The notes below the pieces were generated by a model that searched no databases, had not been told where the DNA came from, and saw only the letters and a program-made list of their open reading frames with translations. 14,666 bases of DNA, taken from contig NZ_QUEM01000048.1 of assembly GCF_003477995.1 (NCBI RefSeq), forward strand, positions 1 to 14,666, given 5' to 3'. A program made the position numbers and the translations under genes. The stretch is from Bacteroides sp. OF04-15BH (GTDB taxonomy: Bacteria > Bacteroidota > Bacteroidia > Bacteroidales > Bacteroidaceae). Each line of letters starts with the position of its first letter. Within the stretch, counting starts at the first letter, position 1. Below, one piece after another: positions 7,701-14,226 of this stretch.

Positions 7701-8279
7701 TCAATAGTTTTCTTTCTTCACTTCGAAGTAAGCCTGCGGATGCTGGCAAGCCGGGCATACCTGAGGAGCGTTCTTGCCCTTCACGGTGTAACCGCAGTTG
7801 CGGCACTGCCATACCACTTCTTCGTCCTTCTCAAATACTTTCATGTTCTCGATGTTGTTCACAAATGCCTGGTAACGCTCTTCGTGTCCCTTCTCTGCTA
7901 CAGAGATCATGCGGTACATGGCAGCGATAGCCGGGAAACCTTCTTCGTCGGCAATCTCGGCGAACTTCGGATAGTCGAGGCTCCACTCTTCGTGCTCACC
8001 GGCAGCAGCAGCCTTCAGGTTCTCCAGGGTTGTGCCGATAACACCAGCAGGGAATGAAGCCTGAATCTCGACCATTCCACCCTCGAGCCATTTGAACATA
8101 CGCTTGGCGTGCTCCTTCTCCTGATCGGCTGTCTCAGTGAAGATAGCGGCAATCTGCTCATATCCTTCTTTCTTCGCTACGCTGGCAAAATAGGTGTAAC
8201 GCATACGGGCCTGTGATTCGCCGGCAAATGAAGTCATCAAATTTTTCTCAGTACGGGTTCCTTTTAAACTCTTTTCCAT
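7701..8279 (-). CDS. rbr: rubrerythrin
   Basis: Rubrerythrin is a cytoplasmic non-haem di-iron peroxidase that protects anaerobes by reducing hydrogen peroxide with electrons delivered through a rubredoxin-type centre. The 192-residue protein has the ferritin-like domain first, with likely di-iron ligands E21 (GESQAR), E54 and H57 (EKEH), E95 and E98 (GEHEEW), and E129 and H132 (EKGH). A C-terminal rubredoxin-like domain follows, with C159-C162 (CRNC) and C175-C178 (CPAC). Length and domain order are those of classical rubrerythrin. Upstream lies a Bacteroidota promoter overlapped by a PerR-box-like palindrome, which suggests peroxide-inducible expression. A terminator follows 30 bp after the stop. 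Codon use is highly biased, as expected for an abundant protein. Confidence 0.97.
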   Translation of the reverse strand: MEKSLKGTRTEKNLMTSFAGESQARMRYTYFASVAKKEGYEQIAAIFTETADQEKEHAKRMFKWLEGGMVEIQASFPAGVIGTTLENLKAAAAGEHEEWSLDYPKFAEIADEEGFPAIAAMYRMISVAEKGHEERYQAFVNNIENMKVFEKDEEVVWQCRNCGYTVKGKNAPQVCPACQHPQAYFEVKKENY

Positions 8280-8354
8280 AATCTATATCCTTTTATTAGT
8301 TTTATATTATTACTTATCTTCTCAATTTGTCTTTCTGTTTTCCTTTTGACACTG

Positions 8355-8385
8355 CAAAGATAGTAATTTATTTCCAAAGTTGTAA
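8355..8385 (-). promoter_or_regulatory. proximal promoter of rubrerythrin
   Basis: On the minus strand 8362-8355 reads TATCTTTG, an exact -7 box. The -33 position (8385-8382) reads TTAC, a weak match at the right 19-bp distance. Transcription would begin near 8348, giving a leader of about 70 nt. The palindrome at 8380-8394 covers the -33 region. Confidence 0.6.
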
Positions 8386-8394
8386 TAATTACAA
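8380..8394. promoter_or_regulatory. PerR-box-like operator upstream of rubrerythrin
   Basis: TTGTAATAATTACAA is a perfect 7-1-7 palindrome. It matches the published PerR box TTATAATnATTATAA at 12 of 14 fixed positions, and the two differences are symmetrical. It lies over the -33 region of the rubrerythrin promoter, where a repressor would block RNA polymerase. Rubrerythrin genes are known PerR targets in clostridia; control by a PerR/Fur-family protein in this organism is inferred. Confidence 0.6.
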
Positions 8395-8453
8395 ATTATT
8401 TTTGAGTTAATAAAGCTTAATGGCCAAAAAGCTTTCTATGGAAAGTTATGCCC

Positions 8454-8483
8454 CAAAGATACGTAATTATTTGATAACTCAAA
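8454..8483 (-). promoter_or_regulatory. possible second, distal promoter toward rubrerythrin
   Basis: On the minus strand TTTG (8483-8480), an 18-bp spacer and TATCTTTG (8461-8454) form a second good promoter match about 100 bp upstream of the proximal one. It could give a longer rubrerythrin transcript that crosses the palindrome, or a short RNA. The stretch 8395-8500 contains no open reading frame that I can support. Confidence 0.4.
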
Positions 8484-8502
8484 GTTTTTGAGGATCTTTT
8501 CG

Positions 8503-8533
8503 AAAAAAAAGGAGTGCCTTAAAGCACTCCTTT
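8503..8533 (-). terminator. his operon terminator, containing the hisB stop codon
   Basis: On the minus strand AAAGGAGTGC (8533-8524) pairs over 10 bp with GCACTCCTTT (8517-8508), with loop TTTAAG and an uninterrupted T8 run at 8510-8503. The hisB stop TAA (8521-8519) lies in the loop, and the last codons form the 5' stem strand. Confidence 0.9.
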
Positions 8534-9628
8534 ACTTGAGGGTAATTCATAATGATAAATATCGCGGTGCACCGCCATCTTGATACTGCGGGCCAGTGCC
8601 TTGAAGATGCCTTCAATCTTGTGGTGTTCATTGTCGCCACGGGCCTGGATGTGCAGATTCATCAGGGCGGCATCGCTCAGGCTCTTGAAGAAATGGAAAA
8701 ACATTTCGGTTGGCATGCCGCCAATGTATTCGCGATGGAACTCGGCATCCCAAACCAGCCAGGGGCGGCCTCCGAAATCGAGCACCACCTGACAGAGGCA
8801 GTCGTCCATAGGCAGGGCAAAGCCGTAGCGCTCAATGCCGCGCTTGTCGCCGAGAGCCTGACGCAGACATTCTCCCAAAGCCAGAGCGGTGTCTTCGATG
8901 GTATGGTGCTCGTCTACCTGCAGATCGCCGCGTACCTGAATATCCAGATCAAGCTGTCCGTGGCGGGCTATCTGCTCGAGCATGTGATCGAAGAAACCGA
9001 TGCCGGTATCAATATGGCAACTGCCATGACCGTCGAGATTGATGCGCACCCGGATATCGGTCTCGGAAGTGGTGCGGGTTACCTCGGCAATGCGCTCACC
9101 GGCAAAAAGCAGTTCGGCAATCTGATCCCAGCTGTCGACGTAGGTGATGGCCGGATTCCGGAAAGAATGCTCGTCGGGCTTTTTCAGAATCAGGGCCTTG
9201 CAACCGAGATTCAGCGCCAGCTGGGCATCGGTCTCACGATCGCCGATGACATAGCTGCCGGCCAGATCGTAGCTGCCGTCCATATACTTCGTGAGCATAC
9301 CGGTGCCGGGCTTGCGGGTGGGCTGATTTTCTTCGGGGAAAGTGCAGTCGATACGGGTGTCGTCGAAGGTGATGCCTTCGCTGGCCAGAACGCCCAGCAT
9401 CAGAGTGTGGGCCGGCCAGAATGTTTCGTGAGGAAAGGAATCGGTGCCCAGACCGTCCTGATTGCTGACCATGACAAACTCAAAGTCCAACTGGCGGCGA
9501 ATGTGTCCCAGATTGCGGAGCACTCCCGGCACGAAGCTCAGCTTCTCATAGGCATCAATCTGAAAATCCTCCGGCTCGCGAATCAGGGTACCGTCACGGT
9601 CAATAAAAAGAACTCTCTTCTTGCTCAT
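8519..9628 (-). CDS. hisB: bifunctional histidinol-phosphatase / imidazoleglycerol-phosphate dehydratase
   Basis: This fusion enzyme catalyses two steps of histidine synthesis: dehydration of imidazoleglycerol phosphate and removal of phosphate from histidinol phosphate. The N-terminal HAD phosphatase domain (about 1-170) shows the nucleophile motif FIDRDGTL (D10, D12, T14), VSNQDG (55-59) and GDRETD (129-134). The C-terminal IGPD domain (about 180-369) shows GFFDHML (211-217), DEHHTIED (239-246) and DNEHHKIE (332-339), whose His and Glu residues bind the two Mn ions. At 369 residues it has the normal length. The zinc loop known from the E. coli phosphatase domain is not conserved: only C95 remains before RKPGTGML. 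hisB is the last gene of hisG-D-C-B, 11 bp after hisC, and its end is built into the operon terminator. Confidence 0.97.
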   Translation of the reverse strand: MSKKRVLFIDRDGTLIREPEDFQIDAYEKLSFVPGVLRNLGHIRRQLDFEFVMVSNQDGLGTDSFPHETFWPAHTLMLGVLASEGITFDDTRIDCTFPEENQPTRKPGTGMLTKYMDGSYDLAGSYVIGDRETDAQLALNLGCKALILKKPDEHSFRNPAITYVDSWDQIAELLFAGERIAEVTRTTSETDIRVRINLDGHGSCHIDTGIGFFDHMLEQIARHGQLDLDIQVRGDLQVDEHHTIEDTALALGECLRQALGDKRGIERYGFALPMDDCLCQVVLDFGGRPWLVWDAEFHREYIGGMPTEMFFHFFKSLSDAALMNLHIQARGDNEHHKIEGIFKALARSIKMAVHRDIYHYELPSSKGVL

Positions 9629-9639
9629 AAATATATCGT

Positions 9640-10680
9640 TTAAGGATGATACTGGCGTAAAGCAGCCAGCAGGGTGTTGTTTTCTTCTTTAGTACCGATG
9701 GTCACACGCAGACAGTCCTGACAAAGCTCCACACGGCTGCGGTTGCGCACAATGATGCCGCGCTGCACCAGATAATGATAGATGCGGTCGGCCTGATCTA
9801 CACGGGCCAGGAAGAAATTGGCATCGCTGGGATAGACATAACGGCACAAAGGCAGTTCGGCAAAGGCACGCATCATCTGGGTGCGCTCTTCTTTCAGGGT
9901 GGAAATCCACTTCTCGATCTCAAAACGGTGGTCGAGCTGGCTCATGGCCTGATCCTGAGTGAGCTGATTGATGTTATAAGGGTACTTCACCTTGTTGAAC
10001 AGGGCAATAATCTCGGGCGAAGCGTAGGCCATACCCAAACGGATGGCTGCCGAAGCCCAGGCCTTGGAGAAGGTGTTCAGCACAATGAGGTTGGGATAAC
10101 GGGACAAGTCCAGACGGAAAGGACGCTGCTCGGAAAAGTCGGAATAGGCTTCGTCGATAACCACAATGCCGGGAAAACGCTCCAGAAGGCTTTCCATCTC
10201 CGGACGGGAAAGATCGTTGCCGCAGGGGTTATTGGGCGAGCAAAGGAAAATCACTTTGGTATGCTCGTCGCAGGCGGCCAGCAGATCGTCGGCACGGAAA
10301 CGGAAATATTCGTCGAGCGGCACCTTGCGGTAGGCTACATTGTTGATGTCGGCGCAGACCTCATACATTCCGTAGGTTGGCGAAATGGCCACGACATTGT
10401 CCTGACCCGGTTCGCAGAACACACGAAACACCAGATCAATGGCTTCGTCGCTGCCATTACCCAGGAAGATAGAAGATGCCGGTACCTCCTTGATGCGCGA
10501 CAGAGTCTGCTTGAGGGGCTGCTGCAACGGGTCGGGATAACGGTTGTATGGAGCATTATAGGGGTTTTCGTTAGCATCGAGAAAAACGGTGGCCTCTACT
10601 CCTTTATATTCATCGCGCGCGGAACTGTAGGGTTTCAGGCGCCAGATATTGGGACGGACAAGTTGTTCCAGATTCTTCAT
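9640..10680 (-). CDS. hisC: histidinol-phosphate aminotransferase
   Basis: HisC is a PLP-dependent class I/II aminotransferase that converts imidazole-acetol phosphate and glutamate to histidinol phosphate in the cytoplasm. The 346-residue product has the N-terminal [10 protein letters not shown] segment (35-44), GNGSDEAID (74-82) for cofactor phosphate binding, SPNNPCG (148-154), VIDEAYSDF (174-182) with the Asp that contacts the pyridine nitrogen, and the Schiff-base lysine in [15 protein letters not shown] (K206). Length is typical. The gene lies 13 bp downstream of hisD and 11 bp upstream of hisB, so it is translated from the polycistronic his message. No irregularity is seen. Confidence 0.97.
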   Translation of the reverse strand: MKNLEQLVRPNIWRLKPYSSARDEYKGVEATVFLDANENPYNAPYNRYPDPLQQPLKQTLSRIKEVPASSIFLGNGSDEAIDLVFRVFCEPGQDNVVAISPTYGMYEVCADINNVAYRKVPLDEYFRFRADDLLAACDEHTKVIFLCSPNNPCGNDLSRPEMESLLERFPGIVVIDEAYSDFSEQRPFRLDLSRYPNLIVLNTFSKAWASAAIRLGMAYASPEIIALFNKVKYPYNINQLTQDQAMSQLDHRFEIEKWISTLKEERTQMMRAFAELPLCRYVYPSDANFFLARVDQADRIYHYLVQRGIIVRNRSRVELCQDCLRVTIGTKEENNTLLAALRQYHP

Positions 10681-10693
10681 AAGGCTTTTACTT

Positions 10694-11980
10694 TTAAGAT
10701 TTCAGACTGTTCAAACGAAGGGTCATGGCATTCTTGTGGGCATCGAGATGCTCGTTGGCTGCCATGACTTCGACGGTGCGGCCAATGCGGCGCACTCCTT
10801 CGGGAGTAAGTTCCTGGAAGGTAATCTTGCGGTGGTAACTGTCGAGATTCACACCGCTATAGGCTGTGGCATAGCCGTTGGTAGGCAGGGTGTGGTTGGT
10901 GCCGGAAGCATAATCGCCCGCACTCTCGGGAGTGTAGGAACCCAGAAAGACACTGCCGGCATTGACAACGCCCTGAGCCAGCTCCAGATAGTCGGCTGTC
11001 TCGATAATCAGATGCTCGGGGGCATAGCGGTTGGTCAGCGCCAAGGCCTCGGCACGGTCGCGCACCAGAATAATCTTGCTGCTTTCGAGGGCACGGCTGG
11101 CAATCTCCTGACGCGGCAGCTGGGCAAGCTGACGCTCGACCTCGGCCACAACCTGAGGAATCAGCGTCTCGGAAGTGGTGACCAGCAATACCTGACTGTC
11201 CACTCCATGCTCGGCCTGAGAGAGCAGATCGGCAGCCACGAAGTCGGCACGGGAGGTTTCGTCGGCCAGCACTTCCACCTCGGAAGGACCGGCCGGCATG
11301 TCGATTGCCACATCATGAAGCGACACTTGCTGCTTGGCAGCTGTGACATACTGGTTGCCGGGACCGAAAATCTTATAGACCTTGGGCACCGATTCCGTTC
11401 CGTAGGCCATGGCACCGATAGCCTGCACACCGCCGGCCTTGAAAATTTTGCTCACACCGGCTACACGGGCCGCATAAAGAATGGCCGGATGAATCTTGCC
11501 TTCGCGGTTGGGTGGAGTGCAGAGCACGATCTCACCGCAACCGGCAATGCGGGCCGGAGTGGCCAGCATCAGTACCGTGGAAAAGAGCGGAGCAGTACCG
11601 CCGGGAATATAAAGGCCCACTTTCTCAATGGGAACATACTTCTGCCAGCAGGTGACTCCCTCGGTAACGGTTACCGGACGGCTCTCAAAACGCTGCGCCG
11701 CATGGAACTTCTCGATATTGGCATGTGCCTGACGCAGGGCCTCCTTCAGTTCCTCGGATACCAATGTCTCGGCCTCGGCCCACTCGGCCTCACTGACCGA
11801 CAGACTGTCCAGACGGACATGGTCGAAACGCTCTTCAAAATCTTTGACCGCCTCATCGCCGCGTGTGCGTACCTCCTGCAGAACGGTGCGTACCGTGTCG
11901 TTCAACGTGGCCACATCGAGGGCCGGACGACGAAGCAACTCTTCCCACTGTGCGGGTTCGGGATAACGGATGATCTTCAT
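10694..11980 (-). CDS. hisD: histidinol dehydrogenase
   Basis: HisD oxidises histidinol to histidine in two NAD-dependent steps and needs zinc. The 428-residue protein has the family blocks [15 protein letters not shown] (124-138), [13 protein letters not shown] (205-217) and DMPAGPSEV (227-235). The catalytic pair is in YAPEHL (E322, H323). Likely zinc ligands are Q255 and H258 (QAEH), D356 ([10 protein letters not shown]) and H415. Length is normal. It starts 54 bp after the hisG stop, an AT-rich gap with no obvious terminator, and hisC follows 13 bp later. Confidence 0.97.
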   Translation of the reverse strand: MKIIRYPEPAQWEELLRRPALDVATLNDTVRTVLQEVRTRGDEAVKDFEERFDHVRLDSLSVSEAEWAEAETLVSEELKEALRQAHANIEKFHAAQRFESRPVTVTEGVTCWQKYVPIEKVGLYIPGGTAPLFSTVLMLATPARIAGCGEIVLCTPPNREGKIHPAILYAARVAGVSKIFKAGGVQAIGAMAYGTESVPKVYKIFGPGNQYVTAAKQQVSLHDVAIDMPAGPSEVEVLADETSRADFVAADLLSQAEHGVDSQVLLVTTSETLIPQVVAEVERQLAQLPRQEIASRALESSKIILVRDRAEALALTNRYAPEHLIIETADYLELAQGVVNAGSVFLGSYTPESAGDYASGTNHTLPTNGYATAYSGVNLDSYHRKITFQELTPEGVRRIGRTVEVMAANEHLDAHKNAMTLRLNSLKS

Positions 11981-12034
11981 GATGCTTATGTATTTTTTAG
12001 TTTCTTACCTTATATATTATAGAGAGATGGGCCA

Positions 12035-12886
12035 TTAGAGAATCATCTTCTCGACCGGAAGCACCAGAATGCCCTGAGCACCGAGCTCCTTCAGACGGGT
12101 GATGATGTGCCAGAAGCATTTTTCATCGAGCACGGTGTGCACACTGCTCCAGCCTTCCTGAGCCAACGGCATCACGGTAGGGCTCTTGGCGCCCGGCAAC
12201 ACGGCTACCACATCGGCCACCTTGTCGGTAGGCACGTTCATCAGCACATATTTCTTGTCCTCGGCACTCTTCACGGCCTCGATGCGGAAAAGCAGTTCGT
12301 CGAGAATGGCGCGCTTCTCTTCCGACAGTCCCTTGTGACCAATCAACAGGGCCTCGCTCTGCATCACCACTTCCACTTCCTTCAGGTTATTGCTGACCAG
12401 AGTGGAACCGGAGCTGACAATATCAAAAATGGCATCGGCCAGTCCGATACCCGGGGCAATCTCCACCGAACCGGTGATGACATGGATGTCGGCCTCTACC
12501 CCATTCTGCTTCAGATAATTCTTCAGGATACCGGGATAAGAGGTGGCAATCTTCTTACCAGCAAACCAGCTCAAGCCCGGATAGTCTACAGCCTTGGGGA
12601 TGGCCAGAGACAGACGGCACTTGCTGAAGCCTAAAGGACGGACAATATCGGCATCCTCAGCACGCTCGGCAAACTCATTATGACCCACGATACCGACATC
12701 GGCAACACCGGTGGCTACAGACTGCGGGATATCGTCATCGCGCAGGTAAAGTACCTCGACCGGGAAATTGGAGGACTGTACCAACAGGGTACGTTTACTG
12801 GAACTTACTTTGATTCCGGCCTCGCTCAGGAGTGCCATGGTGTCTTCGAAAAGACGACCCTTTGACTGTACGGCAATTCTCAACAT
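12035..12886 (-). CDS. hisG: ATP phosphoribosyltransferase, long form
   Basis: HisG condenses ATP and PRPP to phosphoribosyl-ATP, the committed step of histidine synthesis. The 283-residue protein begins MLRIAVQSKGRLFEDT and carries the PRPP-binding loop DIVSSGSTL (165-173). A C-terminal region of about 75 residues, beginning around KKYVLMNVPTDK, matches the regulatory domain of the long HisG form, which gives allosteric inhibition by histidine; no hisZ is then needed. The frame is open upstream to 12988, but the ATG at 12886 is the true start: it matches the family N-terminus, and the extra 34 codons would be read from the attenuator hairpin. hisG is the first gene of the operon, about 40 nt after the terminator of the attenuator. 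Confidence 0.97.
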   Translation of the reverse strand: MLRIAVQSKGRLFEDTMALLSEAGIKVSSSKRTLLVQSSNFPVEVLYLRDDDIPQSVATGVADVGIVGHNEFAERAEDADIVRPLGFSKCRLSLAIPKAVDYPGLSWFAGKKIATSYPGILKNYLKQNGVEADIHVITGSVEIAPGIGLADAIFDIVSSGSTLVSNNLKEVEVVMQSEALLIGHKGLSEEKRAILDELLFRIEAVKSAEDKKYVLMNVPTDKVADVVAVLPGAKSPTVMPLAQEGWSSVHTVLDEKCFWHIITRLKELGAQGILVLPVEKMIL

Positions 12887-12927
12887 AATATTTCGTTTTA
12901 AATTTACAAATATACTTTTGAAAATAC

Positions 12928-12959
12928 AAAAAAAAGGCTTGCGGTTACCCGGCAAGCCT
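12928..12959 (-). terminator. his attenuator terminator
   Basis: On the minus strand AGGCTTGC (12959-12952) pairs with GCAAGCCT (12942-12935) in a perfect 8-bp stem. The loop region can add a GG/CC pair around a GTAA tetraloop. A T8 run (including the last stem base) follows, ending at 12928. It lies between the leader peptide and hisG and is the default stop when histidine is plentiful. Confidence 0.9.
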
Positions 12960-13008
12960 CTCAATATCCTGATCTGAACTATATACATAGCCTCATCGCC
13001 TACCGAGT
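12947..13008 (-). promoter_or_regulatory. his attenuator antiterminator
   Basis: On the minus strand ACTCGGTAGGC (13008-12998), which begins 3 nt after the leader stop codon, can pair over 11 continuous positions (three G-U) with GCTTGCCGGGT (12957-12947). The second strand includes six of the eight bases of the 5' arm of the terminator stem, so the two hairpins exclude each other. A third pairing is possible: TCATCCTA in the leader (13025-13018, within the last His codons) with TAGGCGATGA (13002-12993) with a 2-nt bulge. That would sequester the antiterminator strand. This is the three-segment logic of his and trp attenuators. Confidence 0.8.
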
Positions 13009-13010
13009 TT

Positions 13011-13058
13011 CTACACGTTAGGATGATGATGGTGGAATGTAACGTTCAATTGATTCAT
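13011..13058 (-). CDS. hisL: his operon leader peptide
   Basis: A 15-residue reading frame, MNQLNVTFHHHHPNV, with four consecutive His codons (13034-13023) and a TAG stop at 13013-13011. It starts about 20 nt after the expected transcription start. A ribosome waiting for charged tRNA-His at these codons would leave the antiterminator strand at 13008-12998 free; a ribosome reaching the stop codon would cover it. Expression of hisGDCB would thus rise when histidine is scarce. The peptide itself needs no function. It was found by reading the leader, being too short for ordinary gene finding. Confidence 0.9.
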   Translation of the reverse strand: MNQLNVTFHHHHPNV

Positions 13059-13085
13059 TTCTATTGCTTTTTTATTCTTCCGCGA

Positions 13086-13116
13086 CAAAGATAATGATTG
13101 CTGCGCATTTTTCAAA
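13086..13116 (-). promoter_or_regulatory. his operon promoter
   Basis: On the minus strand TTTG (13116-13113), a spacer of exactly 19 bp, and TATCTTTG (13093-13086) match the Bacteroidota consensus fully. Transcription should start near 13080, so the leader RNA before hisG is about 195 nt. The darG stop codon lies about 50 bp upstream. Confidence 0.8.
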
Positions 13117-13167
13117 TGAATTGAGAGATTTTTTCAGTACAATCAGCAACAAACAATACAATCTATA

Positions 13168-14226
13168 TCAGTATAAAAGAAATTCCTTATAATCTTCCAA
13201 ATGATCATAGGCAATAGAAATCATCCGATCACTAAACAAATTCTTCTTTCTTTCTGTCCACTCCCTTATTTTCTGAATGGTCTCTTTTTTATCAATACCT
13301 GGATTTTCTTTCCGGATAAAATCAACAGAAGCCAAGACCTCCAAGGCTAAAGCTGACTGAAAACCATCTATTAATTTTATCAGATGAGACAATCGTTTTC
13401 TTTGCTCACTGATCAAATGATTCCGAACATAATCGCTGACTTCTTTCATGGTGTCATAAACCAAAGTAATCTCTTCAAAAGGTTTGACGTCCATCTGTTC
13501 CACTCCTAAAATATATTTTCCACTCATAACATGTACCAAATGCCCTACTTGTACAGAATAGGGACCATAATAATGAGCTTGAAATTTCAGATTCTTATAA
13601 GAGGATTCCCCCAACCTCTGAAAAAAATAAACCAGTTTATTGGCCACAAACAGACTAGCTTTCTCACCTGTTGCATCATAGTAAAATAAAGCATAAAGCA
13701 ATAAAGCCCGTGCCGGAGTCAAAGAAGCAGACTTATTCTTCTGCTCTTTCTTTAAAATCTCCTTTACATCAGCATTAGGTTCATAAACAAAAATTTCAAC
13801 ATTACCAGAAACAGGGTGTAAATAAAGCTCAATAAGTTCCTTCACACGCTCCCAATTTAATCCTCCATTACCACAACCCAATGGAGGAAGAGCAATACTC
13901 TTAATCTGATAATGCATAATAATTTGAACCAGATCTTTTAATCCTTCTTCTATATAAGTATATTGCGACTTTTTACGCCAATCAACTTTCGTCGGGAAAT
14001 TAATAATCAAAACCTCCTCATCCATATACCGGTCTTTCACCACAAGAGACTTTCCCGGATAAATACGTTTTTCCTTACAAGCAAGTACATACGCATTAAA
14101 ATTGTTCGGATATCGCTCCTTAAATTGTAAAGCAATACCCTTTCCCATCACACCAACAGTATTTACAGTATTTACAAGGGCTTCAGTGTGAGCAGAAAGC
14201 AAATTCCCTTTTATATATTTAATCAT
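13168..14226 (-). CDS. darG: DarG-like antitoxin: macro-domain DNA ADP-ribosyl glycohydrolase
   Basis: DarG counteracts the DarT toxin, which attaches ADP-ribose to thymidine in single-stranded DNA. The macro domain (about 1-150) removes the modification, and the C-terminal domain binds and blocks DarT in studied members. The 352-residue product shows VNTVNTVGVMGKGIALQF (18-35) with N22, a lysine at position 80 in NFPTKVDWR that equals the catalytic Lys80 of characterised DarG, and the phosphate loop ALPPLGCGNGGLNW (112-125). Residues 165-352 form a helical domain with FVANKLVYFFQRLGE and HYYGPYSVQ, as in full-length DarG. The ATG overlaps the darT stop in an ATGA arrangement, so translation was coupled. 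Base composition is much more AT-rich than the his genes, a sign of separate acquisition. The gene looks intact although darT is broken. Confidence 0.93.
   Translation of the reverse strand: MIKYIKGNLLSAHTEALVNTVNTVGVMGKGIALQFKERYPNNFNAYVLACKEKRIYPGKSLVVKDRYMDEEVLIINFPTKVDWRKKSQYTYIEEGLKDLVQIIMHYQIKSIALPPLGCGNGGLNWERVKELIELYLHPVSGNVEIFVYEPNADVKEILKKEQKNKSASLTPARALLLYALFYYDATGEKASLFVANKLVYFFQRLGESSYKNLKFQAHYYGPYSVQVGHLVHVMSGKYILGVEQMDVKPFEEITLVYDTMKEVSDYVRNHLISEQRKRLSHLIKLIDGFQSALALEVLASVDFIRKENPGIDKKETIQKIREWTERKKNLFSDRMISIAYDHLEDYKEFLLY

Noticed and set aside
6521..7930. Plus-strand open frame of 469 codons covering the tRNA gene and running opposite the acyltransferase and rubrerythrin genes.
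   Set aside because: It runs through the tRNA and its terminator and is the antisense of two well-recognised genes; the translation is polar, repetitive and unlike any family.
9775..12022. Long plus-strand frames opposite hisC and hisD (330 and 457 codons).
   Set aside because: Antisense shadows caused by the codon bias of the his genes; no family resemblance and no promoter or start context.
12907..12914. -7-like TATATTTG on the minus strand between the attenuator terminator and hisG.
   Set aside because: No -33 element at the right distance and the sequence is very AT-rich; a second promoter bypassing the attenuator is not supported.
12887..12988. N-terminal extension of hisG to 12988.
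   Set aside because: The extra codons would be the terminator hairpin and T-run of the attenuator; the family N-terminus starts at 12886.
13120..13167. Search for a terminator after darG.
   Set aside because: No stable hairpin with T-run found in the short gap; transcripts may run into the his promoter region, but this cannot be shown.
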